Assembly (NCBI RefSeq): GCF_900099835.1
Contig: NZ_FNKP01000003.1
Coordinates: 868,001 to 932,000 of the forward strand
DNA from: Paraburkholderia fungorum
GTDB taxonomy: Bacteria; Pseudomonadota; Gammaproteobacteria; Burkholderiales; Burkholderiaceae
Direction of reading: 5' to 3'
Length of the DNA stretch: 64,000 nt
A program made the translations under genes and the position numbers. The notes beneath the pieces are model-generated. The model searched no databases. It had not been told where the DNA came from and worked only from the letters and a program-made list of their open reading frames with translations. Below, one piece after another: positions 32,535 to 41,544 of this stretch (its first letter is position 1; the number at the start of each line of letters is the position of its first letter).

Positions 32535-33404
32535 ATGCTCGATATGCTCGTTTCACAGGCCGCCAACGGACTCGTACTGGGGTTCGTCTACGTGCTGATC
32601 GCCGTGGGCCTGTCCATCACGTTCGGACTGCTCGGCGTGATCAATTTCGCGCACGGCGCGTTCTTCGCTCTGGGCGCCTACGTGGCCTACCAGCTCTATC
32701 AGATGTTCGGCTGGCCCGCCGTGGTGCTCGCGCCGATCCTCGTCGGCATCATCGGCATGGTGGTGGAGGTTGTCATCATCCGGCGGCTGTATGGCAGGGA
32801 GCCGCTGTCCAGCCTGATCGTCACCTTCGCGCTGGCGCTGCTGATCGAAGCGCTGATCCGCTTCTTCTGGGGCGCGGACGGCAAGCCGTTCAACCAGCCG
32901 GAGTTCCTGTCGGGCATCGTCGAGGCGGGGCCGTTGCTGATCACCAAATACCGGGTCGCGGTGCTGGTGGCGACGGTCGGCACGCTGGTCGCGCTCGGCG
33001 CATTCCTCGCATGGACGCCGTATGGCCGCATCCTGCGCGCGGGCAGCCGCGATCCGGAGATGGTCGAGTTGCTCGGCATCAATCTGCCGCGCGTGCTGAC
33101 CGGCGTGTTCGGACTCGGTTGCGCGCTGGCGGCGATCGCCGGCGTGCTCGCGGCGCCGCTGTGGACCGTGTCGCCGTCGATGGCGGCCAACGCGATCATG
33201 CCCGCGTTCGTGGTCGTCGCGATCGGCGGTCTCGGTTCGTTTGCGGGCGCGGTGGTGGCGGGGCTGGCGGTCGGCGTCGTGAGTTCGCTGACGATCCAGT
33301 TCCAGCCCGATGCGGCGGCCGCGTCGATGTATGCGTTGATGTTCCTCGTGATGCTGTTGCGTCCGCGTGGGTTGTTTGGTGAACACTGGGAGCGCTTCGA
33401 ATGA
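32535..33404 (+). CDS. ABC transporter permease, LivH-like
   Basis: 289 residues, about eight membrane segments. The N-terminal VLIAVGLSITFGLLGVINFAHGAFFALGAY and the C-terminal FVVVAIGGLGSFAGAVVAG with LLRPRGLFGE are hallmarks of the LivH permease. It follows the binding-protein gene by 32 bases, and its stop overlaps the start of the fused permease-ATPase gene (ATGA). Confidence 0.92.
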   Translation: MLDMLVSQAANGLVLGFVYVLIAVGLSITFGLLGVINFAHGAFFALGAYVAYQLYQMFGWPAVVLAPILVGIIGMVVEVVIIRRLYGREPLSSLIVTFALALLIEALIRFFWGADGKPFNQPEFLSGIVEAGPLLITKYRVAVLVATVGTLVALGAFLAWTPYGRILRAGSRDPEMVELLGINLPRVLTGVFGLGCALAAIAGVLAAPLWTVSPSMAANAIMPAFVVVAIGGLGSFAGAVVAGLAVGVVSSLTIQFQPDAAAASMYALMFLVMLLRPRGLFGEHWERFE

Positions 33405-36001
33405 ACACGCGCATGAATACGGACGCAAAGCTGCACGAGCGGGCGCCTGTGCGTCCGTGGCGACATCCGGTCGTGACGATGGCGGCGGTGCTGGTCGCCG
33501 TGTCGGGGATGGCGCTGGCGGTCGGGATGCCGATCGACCGCATCACGCAGATCGCGATCTATACGCTCTACGCCGCCGGGACCAATTTCCTGATCGGCTA
33601 TCTCGGCCTGGTGCCGTTCGGCGCATCGTTTTTCTTCGGCTGTTCGAGCTACGCGCTGGCGATTGCGTTCGGCGCTTGGGGCGGCAACGAAATCACCGGC
33701 GTGCTGGTCGCGGCGGCGTTTTCGCTGCTGCTGGCGCTGGTGATCGGCGCGTTGATACTGCGTCGCAAGGGACTATATTTTTCGTTGCTGACGCTCGCCT
33801 GTTCGCAGATCGCATTCGAGATCGCGTACAAGTGGACAGCAGTGACCGGCGGCGAGAACGGCTTGCAGAATATCGCGCGGCCGCTGTTCGGCTCGGCGTT
33901 GTCGTTCCATGCGTTCACGCTGGTGATCGTGATCGCGCTGTCGTGGATGTTGTGGCGCATCGCGCACGCACCTTTCGGCCGCTTGATGCAGGCGCTGCGG
34001 GACAACGAGCAGCGCGTGACCAGCCTTGGCTACGATGTCTACACGACGCGGCTGATCGCGCTGCTGATCGCGGGCGGCACGATTGGCGTGGCAGGCGGCC
34101 TGATGGCGCTGCTGCTGCAAGGCGTCTATGCGAACAACCTGAACTGGGAGCATGCGGGCGATCCGGTGCTGATGGCGGTGCTCGGCGGCGTGCATCAGTT
34201 TCTCGGACCGCTGTGGGGCGCGATTACGTTCATCGTGCTGGAAGACCGGCTCAGCGCGATCACGGAGAACTGGTGGCTGTTTTTCGCGCCGGTCATCATC
34301 ATCATGGCGCTGCTGTCGCCGGAAGGCATTCAGGGCTTCTGGCAACGCTTCACGAAGCGCTCGCGCTGGACCCTTACCCGCAACACCATTCCCGTGCGGC
34401 CGGCACGCATCACGCCGTATCGTCCGCTCGATGCGGGCGGTGACGAAGGGCAGGCCGTGCTGTCGGTGCAGAACCTGTCGAAGCGCTTCGGCTCGATCGT
34501 CACGCAGGACGGCATTTCGCTCGATGTGAAGCGTAATCAGCTGCACAGCTTCATCGGTCCGAACGGCGCGGGCAAGACGACGTTCTTCAATATCCTGACC
34601 GGCTTCCTCATGCCCGACGACGGCCGTATCGTCTTCGAGGGCACCGACATCACGCGTATGCAGGCGCACAAGCGCGCCCGCCTGGGACTCGCGAGGTCGT
34701 TCCAGATTCTTAGCGTGTTTCCGAATCTGAGCGCGTTCGAGAACGTGCGCATTGCCGTGCAGGCTGCGCGCAAGGAATGGCGCGGTTTTCTGCACGACGC
34801 GTACACGACGGAGGAAGCCAACGAGCGCGTCTGGTCGCTGCTGGACGCGGTCGGTCTCGCCGAGCGTGCCGCCCATCTCTGCGCGGACCTGTCTCACGGC
34901 GAGAAGCGTCTGCTCGAAATCGCGATGACGCTCGCCACCAGCGCGAAACTGCTGTTGCTGGACGAGCCGCTTGCGGGTCTCGCGGAATCGGATCGGATCG
35001 TCGTGGCCGCGTTGATCCGGCGTCTCGCCAATTCGCACGCGGTGCTGCTGATCGAGCACGACATCGACCGCGTGCTCGCGCTGTCGGATCGCATCACGGT
35101 GCTGCATCAGGGCAGGTTGATCGCGGACGGCTTGCCGGCTGACGTCGCTCGCAATCCGCAGGTGATCAGCGCATATCTCGGCGATTCGAATGTCAAGGGG
35201 ACGAAGGTCGAGCATAGCGACGTCACGCCCGAACTAGTGCGAGTCGTCGCAAAAACGGCTGAGGCAAAGCAGCAGACGCTGCTGCAACTTGAAAAGGTCA
35301 GCGCAGGCTACGACGGCGGCACCGTGCTGGAGGACATCGACCTGACCGTGCATTCAGGCGAAGTCGTCGCGCTGCTTGGCCGCAACGGCGTCGGCAAGAC
35401 CACGCTGTTGCGCACGATCACCGGTACGCTGCCCGCCACCGCAGGACGCGTCGACTTCAACGGCAACGATATCAGCGCGATGCGGGCCGATCTGATCAAC
35501 CGGCTCGGCATTTCGCTGGTGCCGGAAGGACGCCGGCTGTTTTCGAACCTCACGGTTCAGGACAACCTGAGAATCGGCGCGCGCGCGGGCGGCGCACCGC
35601 TCGACGAAATCTGCGAACTGTTCCCCAAGCTCAAGGTGCTGATGCGTTCGCGGGCCGGCAACCTGTCCGGCGGCGAACGTCAGATGGTGGCGATTGCGCG
35701 CGCGTTGATGGTGCCGTGCCGTCTCATTCTGCTGGACGAACCGTTCGAAGGTCTTGCGCCGGCGGTCGTACACGAGGTGCGCGAGGCGGTCGCGAAACTG
35801 ACCTCGCGGGCGAGCCTCGTAATCGTCGAGCACCATGCCGAGTCCGTTCTGTCGATGTCCGATCGCGCATACGTGCTCGTCAACGGCAAGGTGGCGTTCG
35901 GCGGAAGCGCGCAGGAACTGGCCGCCGACACCGCGCTGCAGGAGCGCCTGCTTGGCGTCACAGCCGCTGATCCGGAACAACTTCTGCGGAAAACAGCATG
36001 A
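33401..36001 (+). CDS. ABC transporter fusion: LivM-like permease + LivG-like ATPase + LivF-like ATPase
   Basis: A single 866-residue frame. Residues 1-325: LivM-like permease (GTNFLIGYLGLVPFGASFFFG, about nine membrane segments). Residues 353-590: first ATPase with Walker A GPNGAGKTT (from 386), signature LSHGEKR (497-503) and Walker B LLLLDEPLAGL (Asp521-Glu522). After a charged linker, residues 627-866: second ATPase with Walker A GRNGVGKTT (from 660), signature LSGGERQ (755-761) and Walker B ILLDEPFEGLAP. All catalytic motifs are intact, so both ATPases should work. In most genomes these are three genes. Both ends overlap neighbours by four bases. Confidence 0.93.
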   Translation: MNTRMNTDAKLHERAPVRPWRHPVVTMAAVLVAVSGMALAVGMPIDRITQIAIYTLYAAGTNFLIGYLGLVPFGASFFFGCSSYALAIAFGAWGGNEITGVLVAAAFSLLLALVIGALILRRKGLYFSLLTLACSQIAFEIAYKWTAVTGGENGLQNIARPLFGSALSFHAFTLVIVIALSWMLWRIAHAPFGRLMQALRDNEQRVTSLGYDVYTTRLIALLIAGGTIGVAGGLMALLLQGVYANNLNWEHAGDPVLMAVLGGVHQFLGPLWGAITFIVLEDRLSAITENWWLFFAPVIIIMALLSPEGIQGFWQRFTKRSRWTLTRNTIPVRPARITPYRPLDAGGDEGQAVLSVQNLSKRFGSIVTQDGISLDVKRNQLHSFIGPNGAGKTTFFNILTGFLMPDDGRIVFEGTDITRMQAHKRARLGLARSFQILSVFPNLSAFENVRIAVQAARKEWRGFLHDAYTTEEANERVWSLLDAVGLAERAAHLCADLSHGEKRLLEIAMTLATSAKLLLLDEPLAGLAESDRIVVAALIRRLANSHAVLLIEHDIDRVLALSDRITVLHQGRLIADGLPADVARNPQVISAYLGDSNVKGTKVEHSDVTPELVRVVAKTAEAKQQTLLQLEKVSAGYDGGTVLEDIDLTVHSGEVVALLGRNGVGKTTLLRTITGTLPATAGRVDFNGNDISAMRADLINRLGISLVPEGRRLFSNLTVQDNLRIGARAGGAPLDEICELFPKLKVLMRSRAGNLSGGERQMVAIARALMVPCRLILLDEPFEGLAPAVVHEVREAVAKLTSRASLVIVEHHAESVLSMSDRAYVLVNGKVAFGGSAQELAADTALQERLLGVTAADPEQLLRKTA

Positions 36002-36855
36002 TGTCGACACAAACGAAGCACCGCGCTCGTTCGCTTGGCGTGAACACCTACAGCTACATCTGGTCGACGCCGGTGGCCGATTGCCTTCGCCAGCTCGATG
36101 CGCTGGGTTATCGCGAGTTCGAACTCGTGCTCAATCCGCCGCATCTCGCGCTCGATGAATTCGCGCCGGCCGAGCGCAAACGGCTCGCGGCGTCATTGGC
36201 TGCCAGCGGACTCGTGGTGCGCTCGCTGAACGTGCCGAGCCTCGATCACAACCTCGCGAGTCCGATGCGGCGTATGCGCCAGTATTCGGTCAATCTTTTT
36301 CTCGACGCGATCGATCTCGCCGCCGATCTCGGCGCGGCGCATCTGGTGGTCGTGCCTGGTCGCATGAGTCCGCTGTTTGCGCCGCCGCTTCGACAGCGCG
36401 AGGCGTGGATGCGCGAAAGCCTCGACGCACTCGTGCCGCACGCGCAGCGGCGCGGCGTGACGCTGGCGCTGGAGAACGTGCCGTTCGCGTCGTTCCCCGA
36501 TGCGAACACGCTCGGCGCGTTCGTGCGCGAATACGCGTCGCCCGCGCTCGGTGTCTGCTATGACGCGGCCAACGCGCATTTCATCGGCGAGTCGCCTGCT
36601 GCGGGCTTGCGTGTGTTGCGCGAACTCGTGCGGCTGGTTCATCTGTCGGATACCACGCGCGACGCGTGGCGTCACGACGAAGTCGGTCTGGGCGACGTGC
36701 CCTTTGCGGAGGTGCCCGCCGCGCTGGACGACATCAACTTCGACGGAGCTTGCATGCTCGAAATCATCTCGAACGAACCGGCTCGCGCGATTCAGCGCAG
36801 CCATCACGCGCTGACCGCGTTCGGCTTCGCACCGCTCGTGCAGGGGGCCGCATGA
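35998..36855 (+). CDS. sugar phosphate isomerase/epimerase-like TIM barrel protein
   Basis: 285 residues, xylose-isomerase-like TIM barrel. Metal-ligand candidates appear in order: Glu in REFELVLN, His in LDHNLASP, Glu in LALENVPF, Asp-His in CYDAANAHF, His in LVHLSDTTRD and Glu in CMLEIISNE. Family members include hydroxypyruvate isomerase, tagatose epimerase, inosose dehydratase and 3-dehydroshikimate dehydratase. It overlaps both neighbours by four bases, so it is translationally coupled to the transporter and to the following epimerase. Reaction unknown. Confidence 0.85.
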   Translation: MMSTQTKHRARSLGVNTYSYIWSTPVADCLRQLDALGYREFELVLNPPHLALDEFAPAERKRLAASLAASGLVVRSLNVPSLDHNLASPMRRMRQYSVNLFLDAIDLAADLGAAHLVVVPGRMSPLFAPPLRQREAWMRESLDALVPHAQRRGVTLALENVPFASFPDANTLGAFVREYASPALGVCYDAANAHFIGESPAAGLRVLRELVRLVHLSDTTRDAWRHDEVGLGDVPFAEVPAALDDINFDGACMLEIISNEPARAIQRSHHALTAFGFAPLVQGAA

Positions 36856-37769
36856 GCCGCATTCTCGTCACCGGAGCAGCGGGTCTGCTGGGGCGCTTCG
36901 TGGTCCGCGAATTGTGTGCGCACGGCTACGACGTGCGCGGCTTCGACCGTCGCGCGGGCGACGACGACATCGAATGGATCGTGGCCGACGTGACCGATCC
37001 TGCGGCAGTCAAGGACGCGATGCGCGGGATCGATGCGGTGCTGCACATCGCGGCGGTGCCGAACATCTGGTCCGGCGACGGGCCGACCATCATGCACGTG
37101 AATACGCAGGGTACGTGGCTCGTTTTCGATGCAGCCGAAGCGGCCGGTATTCAGCGCGTCGTGTTCTGTTCGAGCGATTCGGTCGCGGGCTACACCGTGC
37201 GCGAAGGCCGGATGCTGCCGCCGCGCTACGCGCCGCTCGATCTCGCGCATCCGCTGAATGCAACCGACCCGTACGCGCTGAGCAAGGTCGCGGGTGAGGA
37301 CATTGCGCGTGCTTACTCGCTGCGCGGCATGTCGGTGCTGGCGCTGCGCACGGTGTTCGTCGCGTACCCGGAGATGGCGGGCGAGATCGTCGCGCGTGCG
37401 AAAGATCCGCTCAACTATCACGTGCCGGTCGCGGGCGGACCGTCCACGGCGGGCGGCGGCCCGCTGCATCACCATATCGATGCACGCGACCTGGCCCGCG
37501 CGTTCCGCCTCGCGCTGGAGTTGCCGATGCAGCCCGGCGAATTCGACCGCTTCTATCTGTCGGCGAGCGTCACGCTGTCGCCGGAGCCGACTGTCGAGCG
37601 GTTGCGCCGCCTGCATGGCGACGCGGTCGAGATTCGCGATCCCGAGTATTACCGCCGCAATCCGTTTGCCCCGCTTTATGACCTCAAGCACGCCGCGACG
37701 CGGCTCGGCTTCGTGCCCGAGTTCGATCAGCGGCATCTGTTGGCCGGCCTGCCCGGCTTCGAGAACTGA
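36852..37769 (+). CDS. NAD-dependent epimerase/dehydratase (extended SDR)
   Basis: 305 residues. Rossmann motif ILVTGAAGLLGRFVV at the N-terminus, then DVTDPAAV, VLHIAAVPN and the catalytic YALSK (Tyr-x-x-x-Lys) near residue 144, with CSSDSVAG supplying the Ser. Members epimerise, dehydrate or oxidise sugars and uronates. The start overlaps the TIM-barrel gene by four bases and the cupin follows after two bases. A second paralogous extended SDR lies at 38243-39205. Confidence 0.88.
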   Translation: MSRILVTGAAGLLGRFVVRELCAHGYDVRGFDRRAGDDDIEWIVADVTDPAAVKDAMRGIDAVLHIAAVPNIWSGDGPTIMHVNTQGTWLVFDAAEAAGIQRVVFCSSDSVAGYTVREGRMLPPRYAPLDLAHPLNATDPYALSKVAGEDIARAYSLRGMSVLALRTVFVAYPEMAGEIVARAKDPLNYHVPVAGGPSTAGGGPLHHHIDARDLARAFRLALELPMQPGEFDRFYLSASVTLSPEPTVERLRRLHGDAVEIRDPEYYRRNPFAPLYDLKHAATRLGFVPEFDQRHLLAGLPGFEN

Positions 37770-37771
37770 CC

Positions 37772-38194
37772 ATGACAACGATCATCCCCGACGATAAGCA
37801 TTTCAGGAACGCAGCCAAGGAAAAGCAGGCTGTGACGCGCAATCTCGGCGAACTGCTATGGGTGCAGTACCCCGGCCATTTCAACCAGGCGCTGTCGAAA
37901 GCGATCGTGACGCCGGACACGGTGGGCAGCCGCTTCTTCGATCACCGCATCTCGTGCTACGAGCCGGGTGCTTACGTCGAAGATCATGTGCACAAGGTGC
38001 AGGAGCAGATTTATCACGTGCTGTCGGGCGAGGGCATTCTGGTGGTCGACGGCGAGCGGCGTCTGGTGCGCGCGAACGATGTGACCTATATCCCGCCCGG
38101 CGTGCGTCACGAGTTTCATTGCACCGGCACGGACACACTGGTGTTTCTGGTGATCACCAGTCCGCCGACCGATGAGGAACCGCAGCCGCGTTGA
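37772..38194 (+). CDS. cupin domain protein
   Basis: 140 residues with one cupin barrel. Motif 1 is PGAYVEDHVHKVQEQIYHVLSGEG and motif 2 is YIPPGVRHEFHC, giving a His/His/Glu/His metal site. Single-domain cupins of this kind act as isomerases, small-molecule oxygenases or sensors. It starts two bases after the epimerase stop, so it belongs to the same operon. Function unknown. Confidence 0.87.
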   Translation: MTTIIPDDKHFRNAAKEKQAVTRNLGELLWVQYPGHFNQALSKAIVTPDTVGSRFFDHRISCYEPGAYVEDHVHKVQEQIYHVLSGEGILVVDGERRLVRANDVTYIPPGVRHEFHCTGTDTLVFLVITSPPTDEEPQPR

Positions 38195-38242
38195 GGCTGT
38201 GCATCGGGAGAAGACAGCGATCGAAGACAACGAGAGAAGACC

Positions 38243-39205
38243 ATGAAGAAGATTCTTGTGACGGGTGCGAGCGGCTGGCTCGGCACTGAAATCGTCAAGG
38301 CATTGCTGGCACGCGGCGACGCGGTGATCGGCACCGATATCGTCGTCAGCCCGGCGACGACCGCCCTCGCTGCACGTTATCCGGCGCTGAGGACGGTGGC
38401 TGCGGACCTGTGCGAGTGGCCGCAGGTCATGCGTCTGCTGAGCGACCATCGGCCGGATGCGGTGATTCACGCGGCGGCGATCGTCGGCGTGATTCAGTGC
38501 GCCGATATTCCGCTCAAGGCCAATCGCGTGAACGTGGAAGGCTCGATCAATCTGTTCGAGGCGATGCGCTTCGCGGGCATCAAGCGGATCGTGCATGTCA
38601 GCACCGAGGAAACCTACGGCGACTTCACCGCGCCGTCTATCGACGAAGAGCATCCGCAGAAGCCGGTCAGCGTCTACGGGGCGACCAAGCTCGCGGTCGA
38701 GCATTACGGGCGCATGTATTCGCGCGATCACGGGCTCGAATGCATCAACGTGCGTACGTGCTGGGTGTATGGACCGCATCTGCCGCGCCTGCGGGTGCCG
38801 CGCACCTTTGTCGAGGCCGCGCTGCGCGGCGAGGCGCTGCACGAGCCGGACGGTGCGGAACTCGCCGTCGATCAGGTTTATGTCGACGATACGGTGGCTG
38901 GTTTGCTGCTCGCACTCGATAAGCCAACGCATCGCTTCGACAGCTACAACGTCGCGACAGGTGTCGCGCCGACCATCGCGGATGTCGCCGAGGCCGTCAA
39001 TCGCGCGATTCCCGGTGCGCGTATCAGCGTGGGCAGTCAAGGCCCGTACCGGCACGGCGGCAAGGTGCTGAGCGCGAAGAAGGGCGCACTCGATATCAGC
39101 CGGGCGCGCGCCGAACTCGGCTACGAACCGCGCTACGACCTGCAACGCGGCATCGAGGCAACAATCGAAGCCACCCGCGCGGCATTGGCGCAACGTGCCG
39201 CCTGA
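38243..39205 (+). CDS. NAD(P)-dependent epimerase/dehydratase (extended SDR)
   Basis: 320 residues. N-terminal ILVTGASGWLGTEIVKALLARGD, DAVIHAAAIVG, Ser in HVSTEETYGDF and the catalytic YGATKLAVEHYGR (about residue 148). The C-terminal half has the substrate-domain features of nucleotide-sugar epimerases and dihydroflavonol reductases (CWVYGPHLPRLRVP). It lies 48 bases after the cupin with a GAGAGAAG-type ribosome site. Two extended SDRs in one operon suggest successive oxidoreductions on one carbon skeleton. Confidence 0.88.
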   Translation: MKKILVTGASGWLGTEIVKALLARGDAVIGTDIVVSPATTALAARYPALRTVAADLCEWPQVMRLLSDHRPDAVIHAAAIVGVIQCADIPLKANRVNVEGSINLFEAMRFAGIKRIVHVSTEETYGDFTAPSIDEEHPQKPVSVYGATKLAVEHYGRMYSRDHGLECINVRTCWVYGPHLPRLRVPRTFVEAALRGEALHEPDGAELAVDQVYVDDTVAGLLLALDKPTHRFDSYNVATGVAPTIADVAEAVNRAIPGARISVGSQGPYRHGGKVLSAKKGALDISRARAELGYEPRYDLQRGIEATIEATRAALAQRAA

Positions 39206-39235
39206 CGCGGCACGCACACTACGAGGAGAGAAACA

Positions 39236-39979
39236 ATGAGTGACAACAAGCCGGTGGCGCTGCTGTTCGGCGGATCGCGCGGGATTGGCGCTGCGTGCGT
39301 ACAAGTGCTGGCGGGCAACGGAATGGACGTCGCGTTCACGTACGCGAGCCAGTCGGCGGCGGCGCGCGAACTCGAAGACAAGGCTGCCAGCAACGGCGCG
39401 AAAGTGCGCGGCTATCGCGTCGACATTTGCGACGCCAACGCGGTGAACGCCGTATTCGCCGATGTCCAACGCGACTTTGGACGCCCGGTGCAGGCAGTCG
39501 TGGCGAACGCCGGCATCAACGTTCCGGCCGCACCCGTCGCGCAATTCGGCGACGACGATTTCCGGCGGCTCGTCGAGGTGAATCTGATCGGCGCGTTTCA
39601 TGTGCTGCGCGCGGCGGCGCGCGAGGTGGCCGATGGCGGCGCGATTGTCGCGCTGACCACGTCGCTGGTGCGTCATGCGGTGCCCGGCGTCGGTCCGTAT
39701 AGCGCGACCAAGGCGGCGGTGGAGTGCCTCGTCCGCTCGATGTCGAAAGAACTGGCGTCGCGCAACATACGCGTCAACGCGGTTGCGCCTGGCCCGATCG
39801 ACACGGAACTGTTTCGCGCGGGCAAGACCGAGGAGGCCAAACAGCGCTCCGCCGGGATGAGTCCGCTGAACCGCATCGGCACGCCGGAAGAAGTGGCGGA
39901 AGTGGTGGCGTTTCTGGTGTCCGCGAAGGCGTCGTGGGTGGACGGCCAGATCGTCCAGGCCAACGGCGCACTCGTTTGA
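39236..39979 (+). CDS. SDR-family oxidoreductase (classical short chain)
   Basis: 247 residues, classical length. Cofactor motif FGGSRGIGAACVQVL, NAGINVPAA, catalytic Ser in TTSLVRH and Tyr/Lys in YSATKAAVECL, and the APGPIDTELF loop. A GAGGAGAG ribosome site precedes the ATG. It is most like FabG-type 3-oxoacyl or sugar-alcohol dehydrogenases. It lies 30 bases after the second extended SDR and 18 before the flavoprotein gene, in the same operon. Confidence 0.9.
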   Translation: MSDNKPVALLFGGSRGIGAACVQVLAGNGMDVAFTYASQSAAARELEDKAASNGAKVRGYRVDICDANAVNAVFADVQRDFGRPVQAVVANAGINVPAAPVAQFGDDDFRRLVEVNLIGAFHVLRAAAREVADGGAIVALTTSLVRHAVPGVGPYSATKAAVECLVRSMSKELASRNIRVNAVAPGPIDTELFRAGKTEEAKQRSAGMSPLNRIGTPEEVAEVVAFLVSAKASWVDGQIVQANGALV

Positions 39980-39997
39980 TTGCCCGGACGCACGACG

Positions 39998-41527
39998 ATG
40001 CAGACACGAACCCGACTCTATCCGCCAGCCGACGAGACCGTTGATGTGCTGGTGATCGGCGCTGGCGGCGCAGGCCTCGCGGCGGCGATCGAAGCCGCCG
40101 GGGCAGGCGCACGCGTCGTGCTGCTGGAGAAAAACGCCGCGCCCGGTGGATCGACGGCATGGTCGATCGGCTCCGTGAGCGCATCGCAAACGCCGCATCA
40201 GCGAGCTCAGGGTATCGAGGACACCCCGCAAGCTCACTGGGAGGACATGCCAGGTTTTGCGGGCGACCTCGCGGGCCGCGACAACGACGCGCTGCGGCGT
40301 GTGCTTTGCGACGCGATGCCCGACACCTTCCAGTGGCTGCTCGACAGTGGCATACGTTTCATGGGACCGATGCCGGAGCCGCCGCATCGCGTGCCGCGCA
40401 TGCACAACGTGCTGCCGAATTCGCGTTCGTTCATCTATCACCTCACGCGACGCGCGCGCCGATGTGGCGTGGACATTCGCGTGCGCGCCAGAGTCACCGA
40501 ACTCGTGCTCGATGCGCACGGCGTGCGAGGCGCGTTAGTCGAGCAGGCCGACGGCACGACGCGGCGTATCGATGCGCGCGGCGGCGTGATTCTCACAGCG
40601 GGCGATTTCACCAATAGCCCCGAATTGAAGGCGCGCTTCATGGGACCGCAGGAGGCAAAAGTCGACGCGGTGAATCCGACCGCGACCGGCGACGGCCAGC
40701 GCATGGCCGAGCGCTGCGGCGCGCAGATCGTCAACGGCGATCTCGCGCTGGGTCCTGAGATTCGCTTCATTGCACCGGCGAAGGAAAATTTCGTGCGCAG
40801 GTTGCCGCCATGGCGTTCGCTGGCAGCGGTCATGCAATGGTCGATGAAACACGTTCCGAACGCGATTCTGCGGCCGTTCCTGATGAAGTTCCTGACCACC
40901 GCCCTGGCGCCCGCGCTCGCGCTGTTCGAAGACGGCGCGCTGCTGGTCAACACGCGCGGCGAGCGTTTCTGCGATGAAACGGATAAGCCCGCTTACCGCT
41001 TGCCCGACCAGCCGGACGGCATCGGCTATATCGTCATCGATGGACGGATTGCCGAGCGCTATTCGCGCTGGCCGCATTTCATTTCGACCGCGCCAGGCGT
41101 CGCGTACGCCTATCTCGCGGATTACCGGCGCAACCGTCCCGATGTGTACCGCGAGGCGGACACTCTGGAAGGCCTTGCCCGGATCACGGGGATGGACGCC
41201 GCCGCGCTGCGTGCGAGCATGGCGAGCGTGTCGGGAGACCGGGCGCTCGGACGCGCGCCGTTTATCGCGCTAGGACCGGTGCGCGCCGTGTTCGTGCATA
41301 GCGAAGGCGGATTGCGGGTCGATGCCGAGCATCGCGTGATCGATGCGGCGGATCAGCCGATTGCCGGTCTCTACGCGGCGGGTTCGACGGGACAGGGTGG
41401 CTTGCTGCTCAAAGGACACGGGCATCATCTCGCGTGGGCATTTGCGTCCGGCCGACGCGCGGGACGTCTCGCCGCCGCGGCCTCGCGCGGCGCGTCCCAA
41501 CCAGCGGCTCTGAGAGAACCCGCATGA
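39998..41527 (+). CDS. FAD-dependent oxidoreductase (fumarate reductase flavoprotein-like)
   Basis: 509 residues from the ATG at 39998; a TTG at 39980 is in frame. FAD site VLVIGAGGAGLAAAIEAAGAG, then GGSTAWSIGSVSASQTPHQ, FAD-domain RIDARGGVILTAGDFTNSPEL and the C-terminal LYAAGSTGQGGLLLKGHGHHLAW. No signal peptide or membrane segment. It is the second protein of this superfamily in the catabolic region (the other is at 26157) and the last gene of the long operon. Probably an alpha,beta-desaturase or ene-reductase; the substrate is unknown. Confidence 0.86.
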   Translation: MQTRTRLYPPADETVDVLVIGAGGAGLAAAIEAAGAGARVVLLEKNAAPGGSTAWSIGSVSASQTPHQRAQGIEDTPQAHWEDMPGFAGDLAGRDNDALRRVLCDAMPDTFQWLLDSGIRFMGPMPEPPHRVPRMHNVLPNSRSFIYHLTRRARRCGVDIRVRARVTELVLDAHGVRGALVEQADGTTRRIDARGGVILTAGDFTNSPELKARFMGPQEAKVDAVNPTATGDGQRMAERCGAQIVNGDLALGPEIRFIAPAKENFVRRLPPWRSLAAVMQWSMKHVPNAILRPFLMKFLTTALAPALALFEDGALLVNTRGERFCDETDKPAYRLPDQPDGIGYIVIDGRIAERYSRWPHFISTAPGVAYAYLADYRRNRPDVYREADTLEGLARITGMDAAALRASMASVSGDRALGRAPFIALGPVRAVFVHSEGGLRVDAEHRVIDAADQPIAGLYAAGSTGQGGLLLKGHGHHLAWAFASGRRAGRLAAAASRGASQPAALREPA

Positions 41528-41544
41528 CGACCGCGCCGGGGACA

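Noticed and set aside
37856..40519. 887-codon minus-strand frame opposite the cupin-SDR genes
   Set aside because: Same reason: it mirrors well-supported plus-strand enzymes and has no recognisable motif.
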